Below, one piece after another: positions 33,719 through 42,707 of a stretch of DNA of 64,000 nt (position 1 is its first letter; each line of letters starts with the position of its first letter). The notes beneath the pieces are model-generated. The model saw only the letters and a list, made by a program, of their open reading frames with translations. It was not told where the DNA came from and did no database searches. The stretch lies in NCBI GenBank assembly GCA_038226665.1, contig JBBRQI010000001.1, positions 310,001 to 374,000 on the forward strand, in the 5' to 3' direction. A program made the position numbers and the translations under genes. The stretch comes from SZAS-103 sp038226665 (lineage in GTDB: Bacteria > Pseudomonadota > Gammaproteobacteria > Xanthomonadales > Xanthomonadaceae).

Positions 33719-35530
33719 ATGCGGATCCGAAAAAGTTTACACAGCCCATTTGGCCGCAGCGCCATGCTGGTGCTTGTCTCGGGCTTGTTCTGGCTGGTGT
33801 CGGCGCAGGCTGCGGTCAGCGTTGCGGTGACGCCGCTAACCGCCACCCGCGCCGTCAACCGCAGCGTCCAGTTCAGCGCGGCAGTTTCCGGCGCGGCAGA
33901 TCAGAGCGTGATTTGGCTGGTCAATGGCATTCCGGGCGGAGCGCCGTCGATCGGAACGATCTCCACGGCTGGCCTCTATACGACACCGGCGAACACTGCG
34001 ACAGCGCTTTCCGTGCAGGTGCAGGCCGTCGCCACGGCAAGCGCGGTCGCGACGGGACGCGCAGCGATCCATGTAACCGTTCCGGTCTGGTCGGGAACGA
34101 CCTTGCACGTTTCCACCAATGGCAACGATGCGAACGTCGGCAGCGCCGCCAATCCGTGGCGGACGATCCAGCACGCGGTAAACGTCGTGCCCGCGGGCGG
34201 CACGATCCAGGTGCATGCGGGCATCTACCACGAAGCGGTGACGATCACCCGTTCGGGCAACGCGGCGGCCGGATTCATCACGGTCGAATCGGCGCCGGGC
34301 GAATCCGCGATCGTCGACGGCACCGGCCTTGCGGTCGGCAATGGCGGCCAGCAGGGCCTGTTCACCTTGTTCAATGCGAATTACGTGCGCGTGATCGGGT
34401 TCGAGATCCGCAACTACACGTCGAGCAAGGCCAGCATGGTGCCGGCGGGCATCTTCGCCTACGGTTCGGGCAACCACATCGAGATCCGCAACAACCATAT
34501 CCACAACATTTCCACTACCGTACCAACCTCGGCCGGCGACGCGTTCGGCATGGCGATCTACGGCAGCGCGACGACGCCGATCCGCAACCTGATTGTCGAC
34601 GGCAACGAACTCGACCACCTCGTGCTGGGTTTCAGCGAGTCGCTGTCCGTGAACGGCAACGTGCAGAACTGGCAGGTCACCAACAACAAGGTGCACGACA
34701 ACAACAATATCGGCATCGTGGCGATCGGCTTCGAGCAGACCGCGCCGACGGTTGCGCTCGACCAGGCGCGCGACGGCTGGATCGCCGACAACATGGTCTA
34801 CAACATCACTTCGACGACCAACTCCGCGTACAACTTCCAGCCCGGTGCCGACGGCATCTACGTCGATGGCGGCACCCGGATCACCATCGAACGCAACATG
34901 ATCGACCACGCGGACCTGCCGATCGAGCTCGCGAGCGAGCACCACACCCGCACGACCAGCTACGTGACTGCGCGCAACAACCTCATCCTGTTCGGCAACG
35001 TCACCGGCATCTCGATCGGCGGCTACGCGAACGGGGTCGGCGGAACCGACCATTGCACCATCGTCAACAACACACTTTATGAAGACGACTCGACGAACTC
35101 CGGCAGCGGCGAATTCCAGGTGCAGTGGCACGCGACCAACAACGTGTTCGAGAACAACGTCCTGTATGCGAACGCGCAGGGTCTGCTGGTGAACAGCTTC
35201 GTGAATACGGCGACGCCGCCGGTGGCGCTCGACCGAAACATCTACTACACGGTCAATGGCGCGCCCGACGCGCAGTGGGTCTGGAACAACCGCAACCATA
35301 CCAGCTTCGCCGCTTTCAAGACGGCAAGCCATGGCGAGGCGAACGGAGTATTGGCCGATCCGAAATTCACCAGCCAGACCGCATCGAATCTCGATCTGCA
35401 CCTCGCGACAGGATCGCCTGCGATCAACACCGGCACGAATTCTGGACTCGCCTTGGAAGGTTCCTGGGATTTCGACGAGAACCCGCGGATTGTCGGCGCG
35501 GGGATCGATCGCGGCGCATACGAACGCTAG
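33719..35530 (+). CDS. secreted right-handed beta-helix protein with Ig-like domain
   Basis: After a signal peptide (MRIRKSLHS, then a hydrophobic stretch ending SAQAAVS) the 603-residue protein has one Ig-like BIG2-type domain (about 32-120). A parallel beta-helix follows, beginning at LHVSTNGNDANVGSAANPWR and TIQHAVNVVPAGGTIQVHAG, a DUF1565/pectate-lyase-like entry. Repeated NN-rich coils (RNNHIHNIS, TNNKVHDNN, RNNLILFGN, VNNTLYEDD) follow. It is probably an extracellular polysaccharide lyase or binding protein; catalytic residues are not identifiable by eye. ATG 33719 is chosen over one 36 bases earlier. It stands alone and is divergent from the isocitrate dehydrogenase gene. Confidence 0.8.
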   Translation: MRIRKSLHSPFGRSAMLVLVSGLFWLVSAQAAVSVAVTPLTATRAVNRSVQFSAAVSGAADQSVIWLVNGIPGGAPSIGTISTAGLYTTPANTATALSVQVQAVATASAVATGRAAIHVTVPVWSGTTLHVSTNGNDANVGSAANPWRTIQHAVNVVPAGGTIQVHAGIYHEAVTITRSGNAAAGFITVESAPGESAIVDGTGLAVGNGGQQGLFTLFNANYVRVIGFEIRNYTSSKASMVPAGIFAYGSGNHIEIRNNHIHNISTTVPTSAGDAFGMAIYGSATTPIRNLIVDGNELDHLVLGFSESLSVNGNVQNWQVTNNKVHDNNNIGIVAIGFEQTAPTVALDQARDGWIADNMVYNITSTTNSAYNFQPGADGIYVDGGTRITIERNMIDHADLPIELASEHHTRTTSYVTARNNLILFGNVTGISIGGYANGVGGTDHCTIVNNTLYEDDSTNSGSGEFQVQWHATNNVFENNVLYANAQGLLVNSFVNTATPPVALDRNIYYTVNGAPDAQWVWNNRNHTSFAAFKTASHGEANGVLADPKFTSQTASNLDLHLATGSPAINTGTNSGLALEGSWDFDENPRIVGAGIDRGAYER

Positions 35531-35638
35531 CTAACTAGTTGTGTTGGTAGATGATGCGTCGGGCCAGTATCCACAACTGAAGCCTGAAATCCAATCACAA
35601 ACAAATCGTCATCGTAATCGCACGACGAGTTGCACCCA

Positions 35639-36037
35639 TCATTCGTGCGGATGCGCCCTCGTCGTTGACGCATGCACGTCCTCGCCCTCAAGCCGATCCA
35701 GAAAATCCACGCCGCGCCGCAAGTGCGGAATCACGATGCTGCCGCCGACCACCAGCGCGACGCTGAAGGCTTCGAAAAACTCCGTGCGAGTCACGCCGAC
35801 ATCCTTGCTTTGCGCGATGTGGTAGCTGATGCAGTCGTCGCAGCGCAACACCATCGAGGCGACCAATCCCAGGAGTTCCTTGGTTTTCTCGTCGAGCGCG
35901 CCGGGCTTGTAGGTCTGCGTGTCGAGCGCGAAGAAACGGCGGATGACCTGGTTGTCCTCGCCGAGGATGCGCTCGTTCATGCGCTGGCGGAATGCGGCGA
36001 ACTCTGCAACGTGATCGTTGTTTCTCTCATCGTTCAT
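35639..36037 (-). CDS. carboxymuconolactone decarboxylase (AhpD-like) family protein
   Basis: The 132-residue protein has the family helical core with KTKELLGLVASMVLRCDDCI and the CxxC-type catalytic pair (CDDC) followed by SYHIAQSKDVGVTRTEFFEAF. The arrangement ELxxLxxSxxxRCxxCxxxH is that of AhpD-like peroxidase-reductases rather than true carboxymuconolactone decarboxylases. It would act in peroxide defence in the cytoplasm. It is transcribed alone on the minus strand, convergent to the beta-helix gene. Confidence 0.88.
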   Translation of the reverse strand: MNDERNNDHVAEFAAFRQRMNERILGEDNQVIRRFFALDTQTYKPGALDEKTKELLGLVASMVLRCDDCISYHIAQSKDVGVTRTEFFEAFSVALVVGGSIVIPHLRRGVDFLDRLEGEDVHASTTRAHPHE

Positions 36038-36189
36038 TCTTGTTTTCCTTGCAGGTGGTGCGCGATTGACGATGTGCCATTGCGCCGTCGATATGTTTGT
36101 CGCTGCGATCCTTGGCGCAATGATCCAGCCATGGATTGACTCGCCAGGCCATCCGTGGCCGCGCGTTCAGGCACTGGCGGCATACCGCC

Positions 36190-36462
36190 TTAGCGCGCCC
36201 GCTCACCCAATAGCGGCGTCAATCCGCCGTGGCGATCCAGCGCGACCATGTCGTCGAATCCGCCGACGTGCACGTCGCCGATGAAGATCTGCGGCACGCT
36301 GGTGCGGTTGGTGCGGGCAGCCATTGCGGCGCGGTTTGCGGGATCTGTGTCGATGCGAAACTCGATCCAGCCGTGGCCGCGGCTCTTGAGGAAATTCTTG
36401 GCGGCCACGCAATACGGACAGAAACCGCTGCTGTAGATGGTGATGACGGGCGCTTCGGGCAT
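36190..36462 (-). CDS. grxC: glutaredoxin (GrxC type)
   Basis: The 90-residue protein is a classic dithiol glutaredoxin: the active site is CPYC in IYSSGFCPYCVAAKNFLKSRG, followed by the cis-proline region TSVPQIFIGDVHVGGFDDM. It reduces disulfides with glutathione. ATG 36462 is the family start (MPEAPVITIYS). It lies divergent from the BepA-like gene with about 156 bases between starts. Confidence 0.95.
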   Translation of the reverse strand: MPEAPVITIYSSGFCPYCVAAKNFLKSRGHGWIEFRIDTDPANRAAMAARTNRTSVPQIFIGDVHVGGFDDMVALDRHGGLTPLLGERAR

Positions 36463-36618
36463 CGCTGGGAACTCTGGCGGTGATTGGCACACTATGCTGG
36501 CAGGAAGCAGTATTTTCCATCCATCCCGAAGATGGCGTTGCTTAACCGGCGATTCACGCACCAGCTGGTCGCCCTGGTTCATGCTGCACCAGTCGTTTCC
36601 ATACCGCAGGTCAATCCC

Positions 36619-38253
36619 ATGTTGCGTCATGCGCCGCTGACTGCCTTGCTCGCCCTCGCGTTTGGCTGCGCCACCCCCGCATTCGCCGGCAACGAAGCCA
36701 CCCTGCCCGACATGGGTTCGTCCGCCGCGCAGGTCATCACCCCCGAGGAACAGCACGAATACGGCGAAATGACGTTCCGCGAATTGCGCCGGATCGGTTA
36801 CGTCCTCGACGACCCGCTGCTCGAGGATTGGCTGCAGGGCGTCGGTGACCGGCTCGCGGCCAACAGCAACAAACCGTCTCAGGATTTCCATTTCTTCGTG
36901 GTGAACTCGCGCGACATCAATGCGTTCGCGACGCTCGGCGGCTACGTCGCGGTCAACGCCGGCCTGATCCTGACCACGACCAGCGAAGACGAACTCGCCG
37001 GCGTGATGTCGCATGAGATCGCGCACGTCACCCAAAGCCACGTGCTGCGCGCGGTCGAGGCGCAGAAGCACGACACCATTCCGATCGCGCTCGCGATGCT
37101 GGCGGCGATTCTCGTGTCGTCGCGATCCAGTTCGTCGTCTGCGGGCAATGCGGGCGAGGCTGCGGTCGCGGCTGCCACCGGGCTGATGGCGCAACAACAG
37201 ATCAACTTCACCCGCGACAACGAAACCGAGGCCGACCATTTCGGCATCCAGACCATGGCGCGCGCAGGCTACGACCCGTCCGCGATGGCGAGTTTCTTCA
37301 GCCGCATGCAGGCGGCCAATCGCAGCAACGAAGGTTACGGCCCGTACAAGGCACCGGACTTCCTGCTCGACCACCCGGTCACCAGCACGCGCATCAGCGA
37401 TGCACTCGAACGTGCACGGCAAATCGCCAACAAGCAGGATGTGACCGTGCCAGCCGACATCGGCAACACGACAAACAGCCTGTTGTTGCCGGCGAATCTC
37501 AGCGCGCGCAACGTTGCGATCACGACGCAACACGGTGGTGATTTTGGCTGGGCGCAGGAACGCCTGCGCGTACTCAGCGCTGAAAACGGCGCCACTGCGA
37601 TCGCCGAATACCGCAAGATCCGAGAAGGCCATCCGGGTGCATTCGGCGATGCGCAGCGCTACGGCCTCGCACTTGCGATGATGCAGAATGGCGAATCCGC
37701 GCAGGCGCTCGCGGAACTGCAACCGCTGTCGCAACGGCATCCGGACGCGTACTGGATCGACCTCGCGATCGCCAAGTCGCAATTCCTCGGCGGATATCGC
37801 CCTGCTGCGATGGAAGCCTACGATCGCATCCTGCGGCGGATGCCCGGCAACCGCGCGGTCATCCTGAGTTACGCGGCAACACTCGGCGAGACTGGAACTG
37901 CAGAAGCAGGCCGTCGTGCGCAAACCGTCCTGCGTCCGCTGATGGCCGAAGGCGGCGACGACCCGGAATTCCAGCAGACCTTCGCGCGTGCCTGCGAGAT
38001 CGCCGGCGACACCGGCCGCGCGGGCGAAGCCTATGCGGTGGCGGCCTATCTCAATGGTCGCGCCGAAGACGCGTTGAACCAACTCGAAGCGCTCAAGCGG
38101 CGTGACGACCTCGACTATGTCCAGCGTGCACGCATCGACGCACGTATCGCCGAGATGACCCCTACGGTGCTGGAAATGCACAAGCAGGGCATCCATGCCG
38201 GCGATGCCGACAGGCGAAAGCAGCTATTCGCGCCGCAACCGGCACTGCGCTGA
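36619..38253 (+). CDS. BepA-like M48 metalloprotease with TPR domain
   Basis: BepA is a periplasmic protease and chaperone that monitors outer-membrane protein assembly. The 544-residue protein has a signal peptide ending at about AFAG (residue 24), and an M48 domain with zinc site HEIAH at about residues 132-136. The third ligand lies in the ETEADHFG motif, followed by a C-terminal TPR half. ATG 36619 gives MLRHAPLTALLALAFGCATP; an upstream extension exists but lacks signal character. A run of serines (SSRSSSSSAGNAG) after the active site is a low-complexity loop. The gene is followed by the phoBR operon. Confidence 0.92.
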   Translation: MLRHAPLTALLALAFGCATPAFAGNEATLPDMGSSAAQVITPEEQHEYGEMTFRELRRIGYVLDDPLLEDWLQGVGDRLAANSNKPSQDFHFFVVNSRDINAFATLGGYVAVNAGLILTTTSEDELAGVMSHEIAHVTQSHVLRAVEAQKHDTIPIALAMLAAILVSSRSSSSSAGNAGEAAVAAATGLMAQQQINFTRDNETEADHFGIQTMARAGYDPSAMASFFSRMQAANRSNEGYGPYKAPDFLLDHPVTSTRISDALERARQIANKQDVTVPADIGNTTNSLLLPANLSARNVAITTQHGGDFGWAQERLRVLSAENGATAIAEYRKIREGHPGAFGDAQRYGLALAMMQNGESAQALAELQPLSQRHPDAYWIDLAIAKSQFLGGYRPAAMEAYDRILRRMPGNRAVILSYAATLGETGTAEAGRRAQTVLRPLMAEGGDDPEFQQTFARACEIAGDTGRAGEAYAVAAYLNGRAEDALNQLEALKRRDDLDYVQRARIDARIAEMTPTVLEMHKQGIHAGDADRRKQLFAPQPALR

Positions 38254-38257
38254 GGCG

Positions 38258-38305
38258 CGATTTGGCAGAATCCCGATTCGGCAGCTTCGCGATTCGGCAA
38301 CATCC
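38258..38305. repeat. three 16-bp tandem units upstream of the Pho box
   Basis: The units CGATTTGGCAGAATCC (38258-38273), CGATTCGGCAGCTTCG (38274-38289) and CGATTCGGCAACATCC (38290-38305) sit between the BepA-like stop and the phoB promoter. They differ from each other at a few positions. Confidence 0.85.
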
Positions 38306-38382
38306 GCACCTCGTCAGCATCCAGGCATGCAGTCATGTGATTGGCGGCTTCGAGACTGCTCACTTCGCATGCAGTAACATCA

Positions 38383-38400
38383 GGGTCACAAAACTGTTAT
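38383..38400 (+). promoter_or_regulatory. probable Pho box upstream of phoB
   Basis: GGGTCAC-AAAA-CTGTTAT fits the Pho box plan: two 7-base direct repeats of CTGTCAT separated by a four-base AT tract. The first unit matches CTGTCAC at five of seven positions and the second matches CTGTCAT at six of seven. It ends 35 bases before the phoB start, a suitable place for PhoB autoregulation of the phoB-phoR-ppk1-ppx operon. Confidence 0.7.
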
Positions 38401-38435
38401 CTACTTGCGCGGCCTAGCAACCGCCGAGAGACCGC

Positions 38436-39125
38436 GTGAACAAACGCATCCTGATCGTTGACGATGAACCCGCCATCCGCGACATGGTCGCGTTCGCCCT
38501 GCGCAAAGGCGACTTCGAGCCTGTGCATGCGGGCGACGCGCGCGAAGCGCAATCAGCGATCGCCGACCGTGTCCCCGACTTGATCCTGCTCGACTGGATG
38601 CTGCCCGGAACGAGCGGCATCGAACTCGCGCGCCGCTGGCGCAAGGAAGAGAACACGCGCGACGTGCCGATCATCATGCTCACCGCGCGCGGCGAGGAAA
38701 ACGACCGCATCAGCGGCCTGGATTCTGGCGTCGACGATTACGTCGTCAAGCCGTTCTCCGCGCGCGAATTGCTCGCCCGCATCAGGGCAGTCATGCGCCG
38801 CTCGCGCGACGACGACGAGGACGGCAGCGTCACCCTCGGCGGACTGCGCATCGACGGTGCCGCGCACCGCGTCTACGCCGGCGACACGCCGATCCACATC
38901 GGCCCGACCGAATACCGCCTGCTGCATTTCTTCATGACCCATGCCGAGCGCGTGTATTCGCGCACGCAACTGCTCGACCACGTGTGGGGCGGCAACGTGT
39001 ACGTCGAGGAGCGCACCGTGGACGTGCACATCCGCCGCCTGCGCAAGACGCTCGAACCGTACAAGCTGGAGAACCTCGTGCAGACCGTGCGCGGCTCCGG
39101 TTACCGCTTCTCGACCGCGCACTGA
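38436..39125 (+). CDS. phoB: phosphate regulon response regulator PhoB
   Basis: PhoB is the OmpR-type response regulator of the phosphate-starvation regulon. The receiver domain has acidic residues DDEP near the start, phosphoacceptor Asp53 in LILLDWMLPGTSG, the Thr in IIMLTARGEE and Lys in DDYVVKPFSARELLAR. The winged-helix domain occupies residues about 130-229 with TEYRLLHFFMTHAERVYSRT and VDVHIRRLRKTLEPYKLENL. Length 229 is standard. It is preceded by a probable Pho box and followed by phoR after eight bases. Confidence 0.97.
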   Translation: MNKRILIVDDEPAIRDMVAFALRKGDFEPVHAGDAREAQSAIADRVPDLILLDWMLPGTSGIELARRWRKEENTRDVPIIMLTARGEENDRISGLDSGVDDYVVKPFSARELLARIRAVMRRSRDDDEDGSVTLGGLRIDGAAHRVYAGDTPIHIGPTEYRLLHFFMTHAERVYSRTQLLDHVWGGNVYVEERTVDVHIRRLRKTLEPYKLENLVQTVRGSGYRFSTAH

Positions 39126-39133
39126 AGTCGCGC

Positions 39134-40459
39134 ATGCCGTTATTCCCCGGCGAATCCTGGAAGCGCGCGATCGGACAACTGGTTGCGCTGTATATCGTCG
39201 CGTTGCTGCTCGGCTGGGCGATCGGACGCATCTGGCTGCCGCTCGCGCTGGTGTCGATGGGCGTTGTCGCGTGGCATTATTGGCGCTTGTGGCGCTTGCT
39301 GACGCGGCTGACCGGGCGCCGCCGCCTGCCGCCCGCGAGCGGCCGCAGCGTGTGGTCGGAAATGGAGGGCCTGCTGCATCGGCGCCAGGATGACGTACGC
39401 AACCGCAAACGCCGCCTGCTCGACATGCTGCGCGCCTACCGCGCCGCCGCTGCGGTGCTGCCCGATGCAGTCGTGATCGTCGATCGCAACACGCAGCGCG
39501 TCACCTGGTTCAACGAAGCGGCCCAGCGGCTGCTAGGATTGCGCTATCCACGCGACAACGAAAAGCCAGTTGCCGAACTGCTGCGCCCGCTTCCGGTCGC
39601 GTTGTGGATGGCTGCGGGTCAGAACGCGGAACCGATGATCGACGCGCCCGCACCGCACGATCAAAACATCCGCCTGAACCTGCGCCTGATCCCCTATTCC
39701 GAACAGCAGTGGCTGCTGGTCGCACGCGATATCAGCAAGCTCATGCACCTCGAGCAGGTACGCCGCGATTTCGTCGCCAATGTCTCGCACGAATTGCGCA
39801 CGCCGCTGACCGTGATCCACGGCTACCTGGAAATGCTCGATCCATCCGACATGCCCGAGTGGACGCCGATGTTCGACGAGATGCGCAGGCAATCGCAGCG
39901 CATGGCGCAGATCGTCGAGGATTTGCTGACCCTGTCGCGGCTCGAAGCGCAGGAACAGTTGTCCGAGGAACCCGTCGGCATGACCGCGTTGCTGCAGACG
40001 CTGCGTCGCGAGGGCGAGGCGTTGAGCCAGGGCCGCCACAGGATCACCGTCGAGGACGTCGCCCTCGTCGATCTGATCGGCTCGACCAAGGAATTGCACA
40101 GCGCGTTCTCGAACCTCGTCAGCAATGCGGTACGCTACACACCGTCGGGCGGCAGCATTCGCATCCGCTTCGCGCGCGATGGTGGCGATGGCGCGGTGCT
40201 GTCGGTGCAGGACACGGGGTATGGCATCCCCGCGCAGCACTTGCCGCGCATCACCGAACGTTTCTATCGCGTGTCCACGAGCCGTTCGCGCGAATCCGGG
40301 GGCACCGGGCTCGGATTGTCGATCGTGAAGCACGTCCTCGCGTTGCACCAGGCACGACTCGAGATCGTCAGCGAAGTCGGCCAAGGCAGCACGTTCTCGA
40401 TTCATTTCGGCGCGGCGCGAGTGCAAGCGCGCGGCGCGCATGGCACGGAGGCCGCATGA
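39134..40459 (+). CDS. phoR: phosphate regulon sensor histidine kinase PhoR
   Basis: PhoR phosphorylates PhoB when phosphate is low. The 441-residue protein has two close N-terminal membrane helices (about 12-30 and 33-50), a PAS-like domain (about 105-200), and the H-box RDFVANVSHELRTPLT with phosphorylated His219. The ATPase motifs are NLVSNAVRYTPSGG (N-box), VQDTGYGIPAQHL (G1), and GGTGLGLSIVKHVL (G2). The lack of a large periplasmic loop is typical for PhoR, which senses through PstSCAB and PhoU. Its stop overlaps the ppk1 start (ATGA). Confidence 0.97.
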   Translation: MPLFPGESWKRAIGQLVALYIVALLLGWAIGRIWLPLALVSMGVVAWHYWRLWRLLTRLTGRRRLPPASGRSVWSEMEGLLHRRQDDVRNRKRRLLDMLRAYRAAAAVLPDAVVIVDRNTQRVTWFNEAAQRLLGLRYPRDNEKPVAELLRPLPVALWMAAGQNAEPMIDAPAPHDQNIRLNLRLIPYSEQQWLLVARDISKLMHLEQVRRDFVANVSHELRTPLTVIHGYLEMLDPSDMPEWTPMFDEMRRQSQRMAQIVEDLLTLSRLEAQEQLSEEPVGMTALLQTLRREGEALSQGRHRITVEDVALVDLIGSTKELHSAFSNLVSNAVRYTPSGGSIRIRFARDGGDGAVLSVQDTGYGIPAQHLPRITERFYRVSTSRSRESGGTGLGLSIVKHVLALHQARLEIVSEVGQGSTFSIHFGAARVQARGAHGTEAA

Positions 40460-42678
40460 ACGACAGCCCGAACGAACCGAAGCAGCGCAAGCAATTCCCG
40501 AAAAAAGCCGGCGCGTCGAAAAAAATTGACGAAGTAGAAGCCGACGCAATTGCAGCAATGGCACCCATGGTCGTGGCATCGACCGCGTCGGAGATCGCCG
40601 CAACGACGCCCGTACATGTCACCGAGGACAGTGCGCACCGCGCCTTGTACCTCAATCGCGAACTCTCGCAGATCGCATTCAACGAGCGCGTGCTTGCGCA
40701 ATCGCGCGACCGCTCGGTGCCGTTGCTCGAACGCCTGCGCTACCTGTGCATCTCGTGCACGAACCTCGACGAATTCTTCGAAGTGCGGGTCGCCGCGATC
40801 ACCCACCAGCTTGAGTTCGGCGGCACCACCGGTCCCGACGGGCTCGGCCCGGCGACTGCACTGAAACTGATCCACGAACGCGCTGGCAAGCTCGTGCAGG
40901 CGCAGTACGAACAATGGAACAAGGTGCTGCTGCCCGAACTCGCCGCAGCGGGCATCCGCATTCTCGGCAAAGATGCCTGGACAACGGCGCAGAAGCGCTG
41001 GCTGCGCAAGTATTTCCGCAACGAGATCCTGCCTGTGCTGTCGCCGCTCGGCCTTGACCCCGTGCATCCGTTCCCGCGCATCCTCAACAAGTCGCTCAAC
41101 ATCGCGGTCGTGCGCGAGGGCAAGGACGCGTTTGGCCGCGCCGGCCACATGGCGATCGTGCGCGCACCGCGCTCGTTGCCGCGCGTAATCCAGTTGCCGG
41201 CGGAACTCTCCGGCGGCGAACACGACTTCGTGTTGTTGTCGACGATCCTCGCCGCATTCGTCGACGAGATGTTCCCCGGCATGCAGGTCAAGGGCGCGTA
41301 CCAGTTCCGCGTGACCCGCAACAGCGAATTGCTGGTCGACGAAGACGAGATGGAAAATCTCGCGCACGCGCTCAAGGGCGAGCTCGCGAGCCGCGGTTTC
41401 CTGCGCGCGACACGGCTGGAAATCAGCAGCGATTGCCCGAACGCGATCGTGAAGATGCTGCTGAAGAATTTCGAGTTGCCCGACAACGTCGTGTACCGCG
41501 TGGACGGCCCGGTCAACCTCAATCGCGCGAGCCAGTTGTACGGTCTGGTCGATCGCCCGGAACTGAAATTTCCGACCTTCCGCCCGCGCAAGCTCGAGCT
41601 CGACGGCGACGAACTCTTCGCCGCCATCCGCAAGAACGACTTGCTGCTCCATCATCCCTACGATTCGTTTGCCGGCGTGATCGACCTGCTCAAGGAAGCT
41701 GCGCTTGATCCGGAGGTGCTTGCGATCAAGCAGACGCTGTACCGCACCGGCCGCGATTCGGTCATGGTCGAACACCTGATTGAAGCATCGCGCAACGGGA
41801 AGGATGTCACTGTCGTTGTCGAACTCAGGGCCCGTTTCGATGAGGAAGCGAACATCCGCCTCGCCGACAAATTGCAGCAGGCTGGCGTGCAGGTCGTGTA
41901 CGGCGTCGTCGGTTACAAGACCCACGCGAAAATGCTGCTGATCGTGCGCCGCGAACGCAAACTGCTGCGCCGCTACGTCCATCTTTCCACCGGCAACTAC
42001 CATGCCGGCACCGCGCGTACGTATACCGACATCGGCCTGCTCACCTCCGATGCAGAGATCGGCGAGGACGTGCACCTGCTGTTCCAGCAACTGTCGGGAC
42101 TCGCGCCGACGATCAAGCTCAAGCGCCTGCTGCAATCGCCGTTCACGCTGCACAAGCAGTTGCTGAAGAAGGTCGCGCGCGAGGCGAAACACGCGCGCGC
42201 CGGCAAACCCGCGCGGATCATCGCGAAGATGAATGCGCTCACCGAAGTCGGCGTGATGGAAGCGCTGTACAAGGCATCGCAAGCCGGTGTGAAAATAGAT
42301 CTCATCGTGCGTGGCGCATGCAGCCTGCGCCCCGGCGTCGCCGGTCTTTCGGATAACATCCGCGTGCGCTCGGTGATCGGGCGATTCCTGGAGCATAGCC
42401 GCGTGTACTGGTTCGCGAACGACGACACGCCGGAGATCTGGTGCTCCAGCGCCGACTGGATGGATCGCAACCTGCTGCGTCGCGTCGAAACCTGTTTCCC
42501 GATCGAACGCGCCGACCTCGCCGCGCGCGTTTACGCCGAGGAACTCGACAACTATCTGCGCGACAACACCCAGGCGTGGGAACTCGGTGGCGACGGCAAC
42601 TACATCCAAATCCAGCCGCAGGGCGAAACCGCGTATTCGGCGCAGGGCGCCTTGCTTGCGAAGTTGTGCGCGACGTGA
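40456..42678 (+). CDS. ppk1: polyphosphate kinase 1
   Basis: PPK1 makes inorganic polyphosphate from ATP. The 740-residue protein has an N-terminal low-complexity stretch of about 40 residues, then the conserved start LYLNRELSQIAFNERVLAQS and LRYLCISCTNLDEFFEVRVA. The autophosphorylated His is near residue 490 in VGYKTHAKMLLIVRRE, followed by HLSTGNYHAGTARTYTDIGL and a C-terminal LIVRGACSLRPGV with SSADWMDRNLLRRVE. It overlaps phoR by four bases and is followed by ppx, giving an operon for phosphate sensing and polyphosphate turnover. Confidence 0.97.
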   Translation: MNDSPNEPKQRKQFPKKAGASKKIDEVEADAIAAMAPMVVASTASEIAATTPVHVTEDSAHRALYLNRELSQIAFNERVLAQSRDRSVPLLERLRYLCISCTNLDEFFEVRVAAITHQLEFGGTTGPDGLGPATALKLIHERAGKLVQAQYEQWNKVLLPELAAAGIRILGKDAWTTAQKRWLRKYFRNEILPVLSPLGLDPVHPFPRILNKSLNIAVVREGKDAFGRAGHMAIVRAPRSLPRVIQLPAELSGGEHDFVLLSTILAAFVDEMFPGMQVKGAYQFRVTRNSELLVDEDEMENLAHALKGELASRGFLRATRLEISSDCPNAIVKMLLKNFELPDNVVYRVDGPVNLNRASQLYGLVDRPELKFPTFRPRKLELDGDELFAAIRKNDLLLHHPYDSFAGVIDLLKEAALDPEVLAIKQTLYRTGRDSVMVEHLIEASRNGKDVTVVVELRARFDEEANIRLADKLQQAGVQVVYGVVGYKTHAKMLLIVRRERKLLRRYVHLSTGNYHAGTARTYTDIGLLTSDAEIGEDVHLLFQQLSGLAPTIKLKRLLQSPFTLHKQLLKKVAREAKHARAGKPARIIAKMNALTEVGVMEALYKASQAGVKIDLIVRGACSLRPGVAGLSDNIRVRSVIGRFLEHSRVYWFANDDTPEIWCSSADWMDRNLLRRVETCFPIERADLAARVYAEELDNYLRDNTQAWELGGDGNYIQIQPQGETAYSAQGALLAKLCAT

Positions 42679-42707
42679 CGCCAGTGGCGCGCAGGATCGA
42701 AACCGCA

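Noticed and set aside
33836..35401. A 521-codon minus-strand frame opposite the beta-helix gene
   Set aside because: The translation is Arg/Val/Asp-rich and lacks domain features, whereas the plus strand has a signal peptide and repeated coils.
36190..38196. A 668-codon open frame on the minus strand across the BepA-like gene
   Set aside because: Only its end (36190-36462) is a real gene, grxC. The rest is the antisense of a well-supported M48 protease and has no recognisable domains.
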